Positions 24,252-31,144 of a stretch of DNA of 31,144 bases are shown here, piece by piece. This DNA comes from Deltaproteobacteria bacterium (lineage in GTDB: Bacteria; Desulfobacterota; Deferrimicrobia; Deferrimicrobiales; Deferrimicrobiaceae): contig JAGGAJ010000004.1 in the NCBI GenBank assembly GCA_017889845.1, positions 1 through 31,144 of the forward strand, read 5' to 3'. The notes beneath the pieces are model-generated. The model saw only the letters and a program-made list of their open reading frames with translations, was not told the origin of the DNA and did not search any database. Each line of letters opens with the position of its first letter. Position 1 is the first letter of the stretch. The position numbers and the translations under genes were made by a program.

Positions 24252-24550
24252 AGAGGGCGCTTGCGATTTTCGCGATCGGGTTCCTGGCGGCATCGCAGGG
24301 ATTCGCGGCGGAGCCGCGGTCCGTACGGTCCGGCTCGACCCCCCTGCATATGGAGGAACTCGAAGTTCGCGGCCTCCGGGAGAAACCCGAAGTCCTCTAC
24401 CTGCCCGTTCACCCCGGTATCGAGCTACCCACACCCATCCGGTATGATCTGTTCCTGGAAGACATGGCACGGCCGGTCCTTCCCGCGGATATCCTTCCGA
24501 AGGCGTTGCCGGCCGGCCGAACAGAGACCGAAGGAGCGTACCATGATTGA
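24248..24550 (+). CDS. Small secreted protein of unknown function
   Basis: This 100-residue protein has a clear signal peptide (MKRALAIFAIGFLAASQGFA, cleavage near residue 21). A short mature part of about 79 residues follows, with a proline-rich segment (LPVHPGIELPTPIRYDLF) and no cysteine. The start overlaps the upstream stop as ATGA, and its end overlaps the start of the AAA+ gene by 8 bp, so three genes are translationally chained. The motif-like stretch LHMEELEVRGLREKPEVLYL resembles short peptides that bind a partner by strand addition. I do not recognise a family; a periplasmic adaptor for the repeat protein is a guess from context. Confidence 0.7.
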   Translation: MKRALAIFAIGFLAASQGFAAEPRSVRSGSTPLHMEELEVRGLREKPEVLYLPVHPGIELPTPIRYDLFLEDMARPVLPADILPKALPAGRTETEGAYHD

Positions 24551-25847
24551 GGAGACCCGCAAGATCCGTGTTTCCGTCCTGCCGAAGCCGCCAAAGACCG
24601 TGGAGGAGTCCGGGCTCACCCTCGGTTTCCTCGTCGAGCTCTCCTGCAAGACGCTGTATTTCGGCGGCGTGATGACCCTCTCCTCCATCTCCGAGAAGCT
24701 GGCGCTCCCCGTCAGCGTGGCGAACGACGTGATGGAGTTCCTGAAGAAGGAACGGCTGGCCGAGGTGAAAAAGGGGGGTGACATCCGCGCCACCTACACC
24801 TTCGCCCTCACCGACCTCGGGCGGGAGAGGGCGAAGGAGTATCTCCAGCTCTCGGGATACGTCGGAGCCGCGCCCGTCACGCTGAAACAATACGCGGAAG
24901 TGGCGAGGAAGCAGACGATCCGGAAGATGGCGGTCAACCGCGAGGCGATGGCCCGCGCCTTCGAGGGCGTTGTGCTGGCGCCCGGGATGCTCGAACGCCT
25001 CGGCCCCGCGGTGAACTCCGGCCGATCCATCTTCCTGTACGGACCCTCCGGGAACGGCAAGACGTTCATCGCCGAGAGGTTGGCGCGGGTCCTGAGCGGA
25101 AGCGTCTTCATACCCCACGCCGTCTGTGTGGACAACCAGGTAATCCGGGTGTTCGACCCGGTCAACCATTCCTCTATCGATCTCGGCACCCCGGCGGATC
25201 CGACCCGGGCTGTCCTGGAAAACAGGACCGAGTTCGACCGCCGCTGGGTGGTTTGCGAACGCCCGGTGGTCATCGCGGGCGGTGAGCTGACCCTGGCGAT
25301 GCTCGACCTGAGCTTCGATACGATCGCCAAATTCTACGAAGCACCGCTCCAGATGAAGGCCAACGGCGGGGTCTTCCTGATCGACGACCTCGGTCGGCAG
25401 CTGGTCCGCCCCTTCGACCTTCTCAACCGATGGATCGTCCCCCTCGAGAAGTCGCGCGACTACCTGTCGCTGCAGAACGGGAAGAAGTTCGAGATCCCCT
25501 TCGACCAGATCATCCTCTTCTCGACGAACATCGAGCCGCGGCAGTTGGCCGACGAGGCGTTCCTCCGCCGGATCGGGTACAAGATAAAGATCGACTACCT
25601 GGGGGAGGGGGAGTACGTCCGGATCTGCCAGCAGGTTTGCGACCGCCTCGGTCTTCCGTTCCGGCCGGAGGTGATCCGTTACCTGCTGGAGGAGGAGCAT
25701 GGCCGAAGGAAGGTGCGGCTGAGCGCATGCCATCCCAACGATGTGCTGAGCCGCGTCGTGGAGATCTGCCAATACGAAGGCGAAGTTCCCCGCCTGGAGA
25801 ACGGGTTGGTGGCACGTGCCTGCAAAGATTATTTCACCGAGCTTTGA
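24543..25847 (+). CDS. AAA+ ATPase with N-terminal winged-helix domain, Tad-associated
   Basis: This 434-residue cytoplasmic protein begins at ATG 24543; the upstream part of the open frame is the preceding gene in another frame. Residues of about 25-100 look like a winged helix (LGFLVELSCKTLYFGGVMTL, then ISEKLALPVSVANDVMEFLK and a KGGDIRATYTFALTDLG wing). The AAA+ core has Walker A GPSGNGKT at 167-174, Walker B GGVFLIDDLG at 275-284, sensor-1-like LFSTN near 325-329 and an arginine pair (FLRRIGYKI) in the place of an arginine finger. The C-terminal lid follows. It is not a sigma-54 activator (no GAFTGA loop) and not a CpaF-type ATPase. The setting between secreted proteins and a TonB-like protein suggests a regulator or remodelling factor of the Tad machine. 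Confidence 0.82.
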   Translation: MIEETRKIRVSVLPKPPKTVEESGLTLGFLVELSCKTLYFGGVMTLSSISEKLALPVSVANDVMEFLKKERLAEVKKGGDIRATYTFALTDLGRERAKEYLQLSGYVGAAPVTLKQYAEVARKQTIRKMAVNREAMARAFEGVVLAPGMLERLGPAVNSGRSIFLYGPSGNGKTFIAERLARVLSGSVFIPHAVCVDNQVIRVFDPVNHSSIDLGTPADPTRAVLENRTEFDRRWVVCERPVVIAGGELTLAMLDLSFDTIAKFYEAPLQMKANGGVFLIDDLGRQLVRPFDLLNRWIVPLEKSRDYLSLQNGKKFEIPFDQIILFSTNIEPRQLADEAFLRRIGYKIKIDYLGEGEYVRICQQVCDRLGLPFRPEVIRYLLEEEHGRRKVRLSACHPNDVLSRVVEICQYEGEVPRLENGLVARACKDYFTEL

Positions 25848-25854
25848 TGCGGCG

Positions 25855-26745
25855 ATGACCGCATGCCCGGCGATCGAGTTCCCGGGCGAGTGGCAGGGAC
25901 GGACCATCCGGAGGATGGTGGCTGTTTCCATCGCGGTCCACGCTGCGGTGGTCATCCTGGGACCGGCTGTATCGTCCCTCTTTCCGTCCCGGGTGGATCC
26001 GGCCCCGGTGTTCGTCGAGCTGACCTCCCTGCCGATGTCGGAACTGCCGGAGGAGCCACCGGCGCCTCTGGCCCAGGTCCAGGCCGGGCCGGCGAATTCT
26101 GCCCCTGACACGTCCGGTTCCGCCAGGACCAACCCGAAACCGCCCCCCGCTGCCCGCAGGTGGCTCGACAAGCTCGACGCCGGAGCAGCGAAGGTGCCAG
26201 AAGCACCCGTGACACGCAGGGAGGGGAGGGCTGGCGGCATTCCGGTGCGGCAGTGGGCCAACGAAGGACCCGTAAAGCCCGGGGACTTCGCCCCGGCGGT
26301 TGCGACAGAGAGGGCTGCCGCGATGCGGAAGCACCTGGAGGAGCTCGAAGGCCGGTTGCGCCAGACCGGCCGGCCCTCGGTTGGCTTCGGACAGGAAACC
26401 GAAGCGTCGATGATGTTCGGGGGGACCGGAGACGCCACGGGGGAGCCGATCCCCGCCTGGATCCGTGACGCGATCCGGAAACGGGTCCGCGGGTACCTAC
26501 CGGAATTGGAGGGTGTGTATACCGAGGCGATCCAGAGGAATCCCGAGCTGCGGGGGAAAATCCTTGTCCGGTTCCGGATTGACCATTCCGGGAAGATTCA
26601 GGGCGCCGAATCGGTCGAGGTGACATTCCGGGATTCCGCGTTCGTGAATGCCGTCCTCGACAAGGTCCTGCGCTGGACGTTCGATTCGACCGGGGGGCGT
26701 ACGGTGGAGGTCCTTTACCCGTTCGTCTTCGTGGCCCCCTCGTGA
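25855..26745 (+). CDS. TonB-like energy-transducing protein
   Basis: This protein of about 296 residues has one N-terminal membrane anchor (RMVAVSIAVHAAVVILGPAV, about 20-40). A proline-rich periplasmic spacer follows (LPEEPPAPLAQVQAG and onward), then a C-terminal TonB/AgmX-type domain (about 205-296). That domain includes AIQRNPELRGKILVRFRIDH, SGKIQGAESVEVTFRDSAF and the final strand VEVLYPFVFVAPS. A lysine/arginine-rich helix (AAAMRKHLEELEGRLRQ) precedes that domain. ATG 25855 is chosen, 7 bp after the AAA+ stop; a GTG at 25816 in the same frame is an alternative, and neither has a strong ribosome binding site. ExbB/ExbD genes are not in the window. It could connect the inner membrane with an outer-membrane part of the Tad system. 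Confidence 0.78.
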   Translation: MTACPAIEFPGEWQGRTIRRMVAVSIAVHAAVVILGPAVSSLFPSRVDPAPVFVELTSLPMSELPEEPPAPLAQVQAGPANSAPDTSGSARTNPKPPPAARRWLDKLDAGAAKVPEAPVTRREGRAGGIPVRQWANEGPVKPGDFAPAVATERAAAMRKHLEELEGRLRQTGRPSVGFGQETEASMMFGGTGDATGEPIPAWIRDAIRKRVRGYLPELEGVYTEAIQRNPELRGKILVRFRIDHSGKIQGAESVEVTFRDSAFVNAVLDKVLRWTFDSTGGRTVEVLYPFVFVAPS

Positions 26746-26749
26746 ACGG

Positions 26750-27403
26750 TCAGAAGATCCCCGGGATCAGCCGGTACCGTACACGCCCGGTGTAGGCGCG
26801 GTACGATTCGTCCTCCTTCAGAAGCCGTTCCTCCGCCAGGATCCGGGACACCTGGAAAAAATATTCGATGATGTACAGCGCGACGTTCCGGGCGCTCCAG
26901 TTGGCCAGCAGGAAGCCGACGTGAGTCAAGAGGTAGCCGAGGTAAATCGGATGCCGGACGATGCGGTAGGCCCCCTCCACGACGATGCCCCGGTTGGCGG
27001 CCACGATCCCGAAGCTCCTTCCCAGCACGACCTTCCCATATATCGCGAACAACGTTCCGCCGATCTGAAGGGCGGACCCCAGGGCAATCGGCACGAGCGA
27101 GGTTTCGGCCGGGCGGACGAGGAGGGCCGCCATGGAACCGGCGATCCCGATGACCCAGTCCCAGGGATTCCGCGAAATCCGATGGGAGGCCCTGCGGAAT
27201 ACCAGCAGCAGGGCTACCAACCCCTCGGAAGCCATCCATAGGAGCGAAGTCCATTTCCCCGTCTGGGTGAAGTGTACCCAGAAGCCGTAACAGACGATGG
27301 AGAAGCAGGAGGCGGGTATGACACGGGAAAGGACCGAGAGCAGATCCATTACGACCTGCCTGGTCCGCCCTTGATCCTCCATGTGTATTTCTGATCCGTT
27401 CAC
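26750..27403 (-). CDS. Isoprenylcysteine carboxyl methyltransferase-like membrane protein
   Basis: This protein of up to 217 residues is on the minus strand, ending 4 bp from the end of the TonB-like gene (convergent). It has several hydrophobic helices and the ICMT/PEMT-type S-adenosylmethionine-binding signature: GAYRIVRHPIYLGYLLTHVG, followed by EERLLKEDESYRAYTGRVRY. Bacterial members of this family are integral membrane methyltransferases or structural relatives with mostly unknown substrates. The start is uncertain: GTG at 27403 is the longest, ATG at 27382 (residue 8) and ATG at 27349 (residue 19, behind AGGCAGGT) are possible. None has a strong site. It is divergent from birA with a shared 177-bp gap. 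Confidence 0.75.
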   Translation of the reverse strand: MNGSEIHMEDQGRTRQVVMDLLSVLSRVIPASCFSIVCYGFWVHFTQTGKWTSLLWMASEGLVALLLVFRRASHRISRNPWDWVIGIAGSMAALLVRPAETSLVPIALGSALQIGGTLFAIYGKVVLGRSFGIVAANRGIVVEGAYRIVRHPIYLGYLLTHVGFLLANWSARNVALYIIEYFFQVSRILAEERLLKEDESYRAYTGRVRYRLIPGIF

Positions 27404-27510
27404 GGCGAATAAGGGTCCATTTCCCCTTGTTTATCCGATAGTGTATGTCTTATCGACCAGGAGATGGGGAAACTTGCCCTTTTCCCCGCCAGCATTCCGC
27501 CATCTTTGGG

Positions 27511-27557
27511 TTGATTTCCATCCACCCGGAATGCTTAATGGAATGAAAGTTCATTCC
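27511..27557 (+). promoter_or_regulatory. birA promoter with palindromic operator at the predicted transcript start
   Basis: TTGATT (27511-27516) and CTTAAT (27534-27539) are separated by exactly 17 bp, each matching 4 of 6 consensus bases. Immediately downstream is GGAATGAA-AG-TTCATTCC (27540-27557), a perfect 8-bp inverted repeat covering the expected start near 27546. A wider arm pair, CCGGAATG (27527-27534) with CATTCCGG (27552-27559), overlaps it. A protein bound here would block transcription of birA. Confidence 0.5.
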
Positions 27558-27580
27558 GGATGCCGGGCGGCGGGAGGGTG

Positions 27581-28555
27581 ATGGGAGACAGGCTCCACCG
27601 AATCCTCGTGGAGCGGAAGGGGAGCTTTGTCTCCGGGGAGGAGATCGCCGGGCGCATGGGGATCTCCCGCGCCGCCGTGTGGAAGCGGGTAATGGCCCTC
27701 CGCGGGGAAGGATACGCCATCGAGGGGGCCCGGGGGACGGGGTACCGCCTGACGGAGATGCCCGACCGGCTTACCGAAGCGGACCTGCGCGCCAGGGTGC
27801 GGCCGGGCGGCCCATGGGTCACCTTCGCAGTCTTGGACGAAACCGACAGCACGAACAGCCGGGCGATGGAGATGGCCGAGAGTGGCGCCCCCCACGGGAC
27901 CGTCGTGGTGGCGGACTCCCAGACCGGAGGGCGGGGCAGGCTGGGGCGGCGGTGGATCTCACCGCCGGGGATGAACCTGTACGTTTCCCTGCTTCTGCGC
28001 CCGGACGTCCCTCCCGCCGGGGCGACGCACCTCTCCCTCGTCGCGGGGGTGGCGCTGGCCGACGCGCTGGAGGGCATGGGCGTTCCGGGGGGCCTGAAGT
28101 GGCCCAACGACCTGTTTCTGGGGGACCGGAAAGCCGCGGGGATCCTCGCCGAGATGGCCTCCGACCCCGACCGGGTGCGCCACGTCGTGATCGGCGTGGG
28201 GATCAACGTGAACATGGAGCCGGGGGATTTCCCCCCGGAGATTTCCGGCAGGGCCACTTCCCTGCGGATCCGCGCCGGCCGCCCCTTCCCGCGGGCGGAG
28301 CTGCTCGCGCGCTTCCTCGACGCGTTCGCCGGCCTGTACGGGGAGTTCCTCGCCGGCGGGTTCGCGGCGCTCCGCGACGGGTGGGACCGCAGGGACTTCC
28401 TCCGGGGCCGCCGCGTTCTCCTGCGGCGGGGGCGGGGGGAAGGGTGGGGGGTTGCGGAAGGTGTGGACCCGGACGGGGCGCTCCGGTTCCGCCCCGACGG
28501 CGTAGGGTCGGCGGAAACCGTACACAGCGGCGAGATCCTAGAATTCGGGCGATGA
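27581..28555 (+). CDS. birA: BirA bifunctional biotin-protein ligase/repressor
   Basis: This 324-residue enzyme activates biotin with ATP and attaches it to carrier proteins, here probably the carrier encoded at 6670-7173. The N-terminal helix-turn-helix of the repressor form is present (residues of about 5-57: GEEIAGRMGISRAAVWKRVM followed by GYAIEGARGTGYRL). The catalytic core has the biotinyl-AMP loop GRGRLGRRW at 117-125, KWPNDL at 173-178 and VIGVGINVN. A C-terminal SH3-like domain follows. ATG 27581 is chosen because GGGAGGG lies three bases upstream; ATG 27560 in the same frame has no site and overlaps the operator's 3' flank. The intact HTH together with the promoter palindrome suggests autoregulation, which is inference. 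Confidence 0.92.
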   Translation: MGDRLHRILVERKGSFVSGEEIAGRMGISRAAVWKRVMALRGEGYAIEGARGTGYRLTEMPDRLTEADLRARVRPGGPWVTFAVLDETDSTNSRAMEMAESGAPHGTVVVADSQTGGRGRLGRRWISPPGMNLYVSLLLRPDVPPAGATHLSLVAGVALADALEGMGVPGGLKWPNDLFLGDRKAAGILAEMASDPDRVRHVVIGVGINVNMEPGDFPPEISGRATSLRIRAGRPFPRAELLARFLDAFAGLYGEFLAGGFAALRDGWDRRDFLRGRRVLLRRGRGEGWGVAEGVDPDGALRFRPDGVGSAETVHSGEILEFGR

Positions 28556-28573
28556 GGAGATAGAGGGGCGGGG

Positions 28574-29350
28574 ATGCTGCTGGTCATCGACGTGGGCAAC
28601 ACGAACACCGTCCTCGGGGTCTACGAGGGGGAGAGGCTGCTGCACCACTGGCGCGTGTGGACAGACCGGGAGAAGACCAGCGACGAGTACGGGATCCTCC
28701 TGCGGAACCTCTACGACGCGAGCCACTTCTCTTCCCGCGAGATCCAGGCGATCATCATCTCCTCGGTTGTCCCGCCGCTCACCCCGACCATCGTGGAACT
28801 GTGCGAGCGGTACTTCGGGGTGACGCCGCTGGTGGTGGGCCCCGGCGTCAAGACCGGCATCTCCATCAAGATGGACAATCCCAAGGAAGTCGGGGCGGAC
28901 CGGATCGTGAACGCCGTGGCGGCCTTCGCGAAGCACCACAAGGCCTGCGTCGTCGTCGATTTCGGGACCGCCACCACCTTCGACTACGTCTCCGGGAAGG
29001 GGGATTACATGGGGGGAGTCATCGCCCCCGGCGTGAACATCTCCGCGGAGGCCCTTTTCCGGCAGGCGTCGAAGCTTCCCCGGATCGAGATCGCAAAACC
29101 CCCGACGGTCATCGGGAAGAACACGGTGGCGGCGATGCAATCCGGGATCTTCTACGGCTACGTGGCGCTGGTGGACGGGATCATCGACCGGATCCGGAAG
29201 GAGGTGCGCCTCGATCCCCAGGTGATCGCCACGGGGGGACTGGCGAGGACCATCGCGTCCGAGTCCTCCAAAATCCACGAAATCGATGAGAATTTGACTC
29301 TCGAGGGGCTGCGTATTATATACGATAGGAATTGTTCCGATACCCGCTGA
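28574..29350 (+). CDS. coaX: Type III pantothenate kinase
   Basis: This 258-residue cytoplasmic enzyme catalyses the first step of coenzyme A synthesis, phosphorylating pantothenate with ATP. The ASKHA-fold motifs are intact: LLVIDVGNTNTVLGVYEGE at the N terminus, NPKEVGADRIVNAVAAF, the phosphate-2 and pantothenate region VVVDFGTATTFDYVSGKGDY, and GGVIAPGVNISAEALFRQAS. ATG 28574 is preceded by GAGGGGCGGGG, 18 bp after birA; birA-coaX adjacency is common in bacteria. The final part of the gene (29290-29330) is unusually AT-rich and contains a promoter for the next gene. Confidence 0.93.
   Translation: MLLVIDVGNTNTVLGVYEGERLLHHWRVWTDREKTSDEYGILLRNLYDASHFSSREIQAIIISSVVPPLTPTIVELCERYFGVTPLVVGPGVKTGISIKMDNPKEVGADRIVNAVAAFAKHHKACVVVDFGTATTFDYVSGKGDYMGGVIAPGVNISAEALFRQASKLPRIEIAKPPTVIGKNTVAAMQSGIFYGYVALVDGIIDRIRKEVRLDPQVIATGGLARTIASESSKIHEIDENLTLEGLRIIYDRNCSDTR
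29294..29322 (+). promoter_or_regulatory. Promoter inside the coaX 3' end for the EF-G-like gene
   Basis: TTGACT (29294-29299), a 17-bp spacer and TATATA (29317-29322) form a good sigma-70-type promoter in an AT-rich patch of an otherwise GC-rich gene. The transcript would start near 29329 with a leader of about 64 nt to the GTG at 29393. Confidence 0.55.
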
Positions 29351-29392
29351 GACAGGCGCGCCGGCGGAGCAACCGCGAGGAGGACGGTCAGA

Positions 29393-31144
29393 GTGGACAT
29401 CCAACAGATCCGGAACGTCGGCATCATCGCCCACGGGGGGGCGGGGAAGACGACGCTGGCGGAAGCCCTGCTGTTCAACGCGAAGGCCACCGACCGGATG
29501 GGGAAGGTGGACGACGGCAGCTCCAACTTCGACTACGACCCGGAGGAGATCCGCCGGAAGATCACGATCAGCACCTCCTTCCACCACTACGCGTGGAACC
29601 GGGTGGAGGTGACGGTGGCGGACACGCCGGGATACATCAACTTCGAGGCGGACACGCGGGCCTGCCTGCGGGTCCTCGACGGGGCGGTACTCGTGGTGAA
29701 CGCCGTGGCGGGAGTGGAGGTCCAGACCGAGAAGATGTGGAACCTCGCCCGGGCGGCGGACGTTCCCGTGATCGCCTTCATCTCCAAGATGGACAGGGAG
29801 CGGGCGGATTACGCGAAGGCGGTCGAGGAGATCGCGGACATCCTCAAGGTGCCGGCGGTGCCGGCGCAGATCCCCATCGGGAGCGAGGCGAAGTTTTCCG
29901 GCGTGGTGGACCTGTTCCGGATGAAGGCGCTGGCGTACAAGGGCGACACGGGGGAGTTCACGGTGACGGACATCCCGCCGGACCTCGCCGCGGAAGCGGG
30001 GAAGGCGCGGGAGAGACTCATGGAGTCGTGCGCCGAGTCGGACGACTCCCTGATCGAGAAGTTCCTCGAGGGGACCGAACTGACGGAAGACGAGATCCGG
30101 GCCGGTTTCCGGGCGGGCGTCCGGGCGATGCGGTTCCTCCCCGTCTTCTGCGGGTCGCCGACGCGCAACATCGCGATCCAGCCGCTCCTGGACGCGATCA
30201 ACTTCGCCCTTCCCGACCCGTCCTACCGCGGGGAGGTGGCGGGAACCCATCCCAAGAAGAAGGTGGAGGAGAAGCGGGCGATCTCCGAGAAGGCGCCCTT
30301 CTCCGCCCAGGTGTTCAAGACCCTGGCGGACCCGTACGCGGGGAAGCTCTCCATCTTCAAGGTCTTCTCGGGGTCCCTGACCCCGGACATGTCTCCCCTG
30401 AACACCAGCAAGGACGCGGCGGAGCGGATCGGCCAGATCCTGCGTCTGGAGGGGAAGAAGCAGAAGGCCGTCGGGTCGGCCTCCGCTGGCGAGATCGTGG
30501 CGGTGGCGAAGTTCAAGGAGACCTCCACGGGCGACACGCTGTGCGATCCGAAGAGCCCGATCGTCTTCGCGCGCCCGGAGGGGGTGGAACCGGTCATCTC
30601 CTTCGCCGTCCGCCCGAAGACACGGAACGACGAGGACAAGCTCGGGACATCCCTGGCGCGGATGATCGAGGAGGACCCCACCCTCCGCTTCCGGAAGGAC
30701 GCCCAGACGAACGAGTTCATCCTCGCCGGGATGGGGGAGACCCACCTCGAGGTTGCGGTGGAGAAGCTCAAGCGCGCGTACGGCGTCGAGGTGGAGCTGC
30801 GCACGCCGAAGATCGCATATCTCGAGACCATCAAGGGAAAGTCGGAGGCGCAGGGGAAGCACAAGAAGCAGACCGGCGGGCGCGGCCAGTACGGCGACTG
30901 CTGGATCCGCCTCGAGCCGCTCCCGCGGGGGAAGGGGTTCGAGTACGTGGACGGGATCGTGGGCGGCGTCATCCCGCGCCAGTACATCCCCGCCGTCGAG
31001 AAGGGAATCGTGGAGCGGATGGCCAAGGGCGTCATCGCGGGGTATCCGGTGGTGGACGTGCGCGCCACCGTGTTCGACGGATCGTTCCACAACGTCGACT
31101 CCTCGGAGATGGCGTTCAAGATCGCCGGCTCCCTCGCCTTCAAG
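29393..31144 (+). CDS. Elongation factor G-like translational GTPase (3' end outside window)
   Basis: The 584 codons visible run off the right edge; roughly 100 residues are missing compared with full EF-G. GTG 29393 follows AGGAGG (29378-29383) with 9-nt spacing. The domain order is that of EF-G: G domain, domain II (SAQVFKTLADPYAGKLSIFK), domain III (LARMIEEDPTLRFRKDAQTN) and domain IV (GGRGQYGDCWIRLEPLPRGK, IVGGVIPRQYIPAVEKGI). The GTPase motifs deviate from canonical FusA. The P-loop is AHGGAGKTT, switch I lacks the RGITI motif, DTPGY replaces DTPGH at the catalytic histidine (residue 81), and the guanine motif is SKMD where NKMD is usual. This marks it as the EF-G2/'EF-G-like' paralogue, whose role is not settled. 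The window's edge prevents checking domain V. Confidence 0.85.
   Translation, partial: MDIQQIRNVGIIAHGGAGKTTLAEALLFNAKATDRMGKVDDGSSNFDYDPEEIRRKITISTSFHHYAWNRVEVTVADTPGYINFEADTRACLRVLDGAVLVVNAVAGVEVQTEKMWNLARAADVPVIAFISKMDRERADYAKAVEEIADILKVPAVPAQIPIGSEAKFSGVVDLFRMKALAYKGDTGEFTVTDIPPDLAAEAGKARERLMESCAESDDSLIEKFLEGTELTEDEIRAGFRAGVRAMRFLPVFCGSPTRNIAIQPLLDAINFALPDPSYRGEVAGTHPKKKVEEKRAISEKAPFSAQVFKTLADPYAGKLSIFKVFSGSLTPDMSPLNTSKDAAERIGQILRLEGKKQKAVGSASAGEIVAVAKFKETSTGDTLCDPKSPIVFARPEGVEPVISFAVRPKTRNDEDKLGTSLARMIEEDPTLRFRKDAQTNEFILAGMGETHLEVAVEKLKRAYGVEVELRTPKIAYLETIKGKSEAQGKHKKQTGGRGQYGDCWIRLEPLPRGKGFEYVDGIVGGVIPRQYIPAVEKGIVERMAKGVIAGYPVVDVRATVFDGSFHNVDSSEMAFKIAGSLAFK

Noticed and set aside
27436..27455. 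CGATA...TATCG inverted repeat as operator of the methyltransferase
   Set aside because: Only 5-bp arms with a 10-bp gap; likely chance, and no promoter could be fixed for that gene.

Overview
The window is GC-rich chromosomal DNA from a bacterium, about 31 kb and almost fully coding, with strong AGGAGG-type ribosome binding sites and many ATGA or short-gap gene junctions. The gene content fits a Desulfobacterota/'Deltaproteobacteria'-like organism: a GlcD/GlcF-type oxidase pair, a propionyl-CoA/methylmalonyl-CoA module, a thioredoxin-like selenoprotein, a long Tad pilus locus behind a sigma-54-like promoter, a birA-coaX pair and a divergent EF-G paralogue. The taxon is inferred from gene content alone.

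Region 1 (1-3526): the end of an alpha/beta hydrolase, then a 480-bp non-coding stretch holding a REP-like inverted repeat and a large self-complementary element. A GlcD-like FAD oxidase (probably leaderless) and its GlcF-like Fe-S partner follow. Region 2 (3523-8873): a sigma-70-like promoter drives carboxyltransferase, biotin carboxylase, biotin carrier protein and the large subunit of methylmalonyl-CoA mutase. Together these carry out propionyl-CoA to methylmalonyl-CoA to succinyl-CoA chemistry; the B12-binding mutase subunit and the epimerase are not in the window. Region 3 (8890-9531): a single gene whose frame is interrupted by one TGA. It reads through as a thioredoxin-fold protein with a U-x-x-C active site, and a bacterial SECIS-like hairpin with a GGUC loop sits 24 nt after the TGA.

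Region 4 (9532-26745): an AT-rich regulatory island with paired palindromes, a sigma-54-like promoter and a 350-nt structured leader. These precede two Flp pilins, TadE, CpaB, the secretin CpaC/RcpA, a TadG-like protein, CpaE/TadZ, the CpaF/TadA ATPase, TadB and TadC. The same-strand run continues into a 32-residue membrane protein, a DUF192 protein, a 1460-residue secreted repeat protein, a small secreted protein, a winged-helix AAA+ ATPase and a TonB-like protein. The last four are chained by overlaps or a tiny gap and look like an undescribed accessory module of this Tad system. No prepilin peptidase is present in the window.

Region 5 (26750-31144): an isoprenylcysteine-methyltransferase-like membrane protein on the minus strand, then birA (with a palindrome at its predicted transcription start), coaX, and an EF-G-like GTPase cut by the window edge. 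That last gene has its own promoter inside the end of coaX. I saw no tRNA, rRNA, CRISPR array, complete insertion sequence or phage gene.
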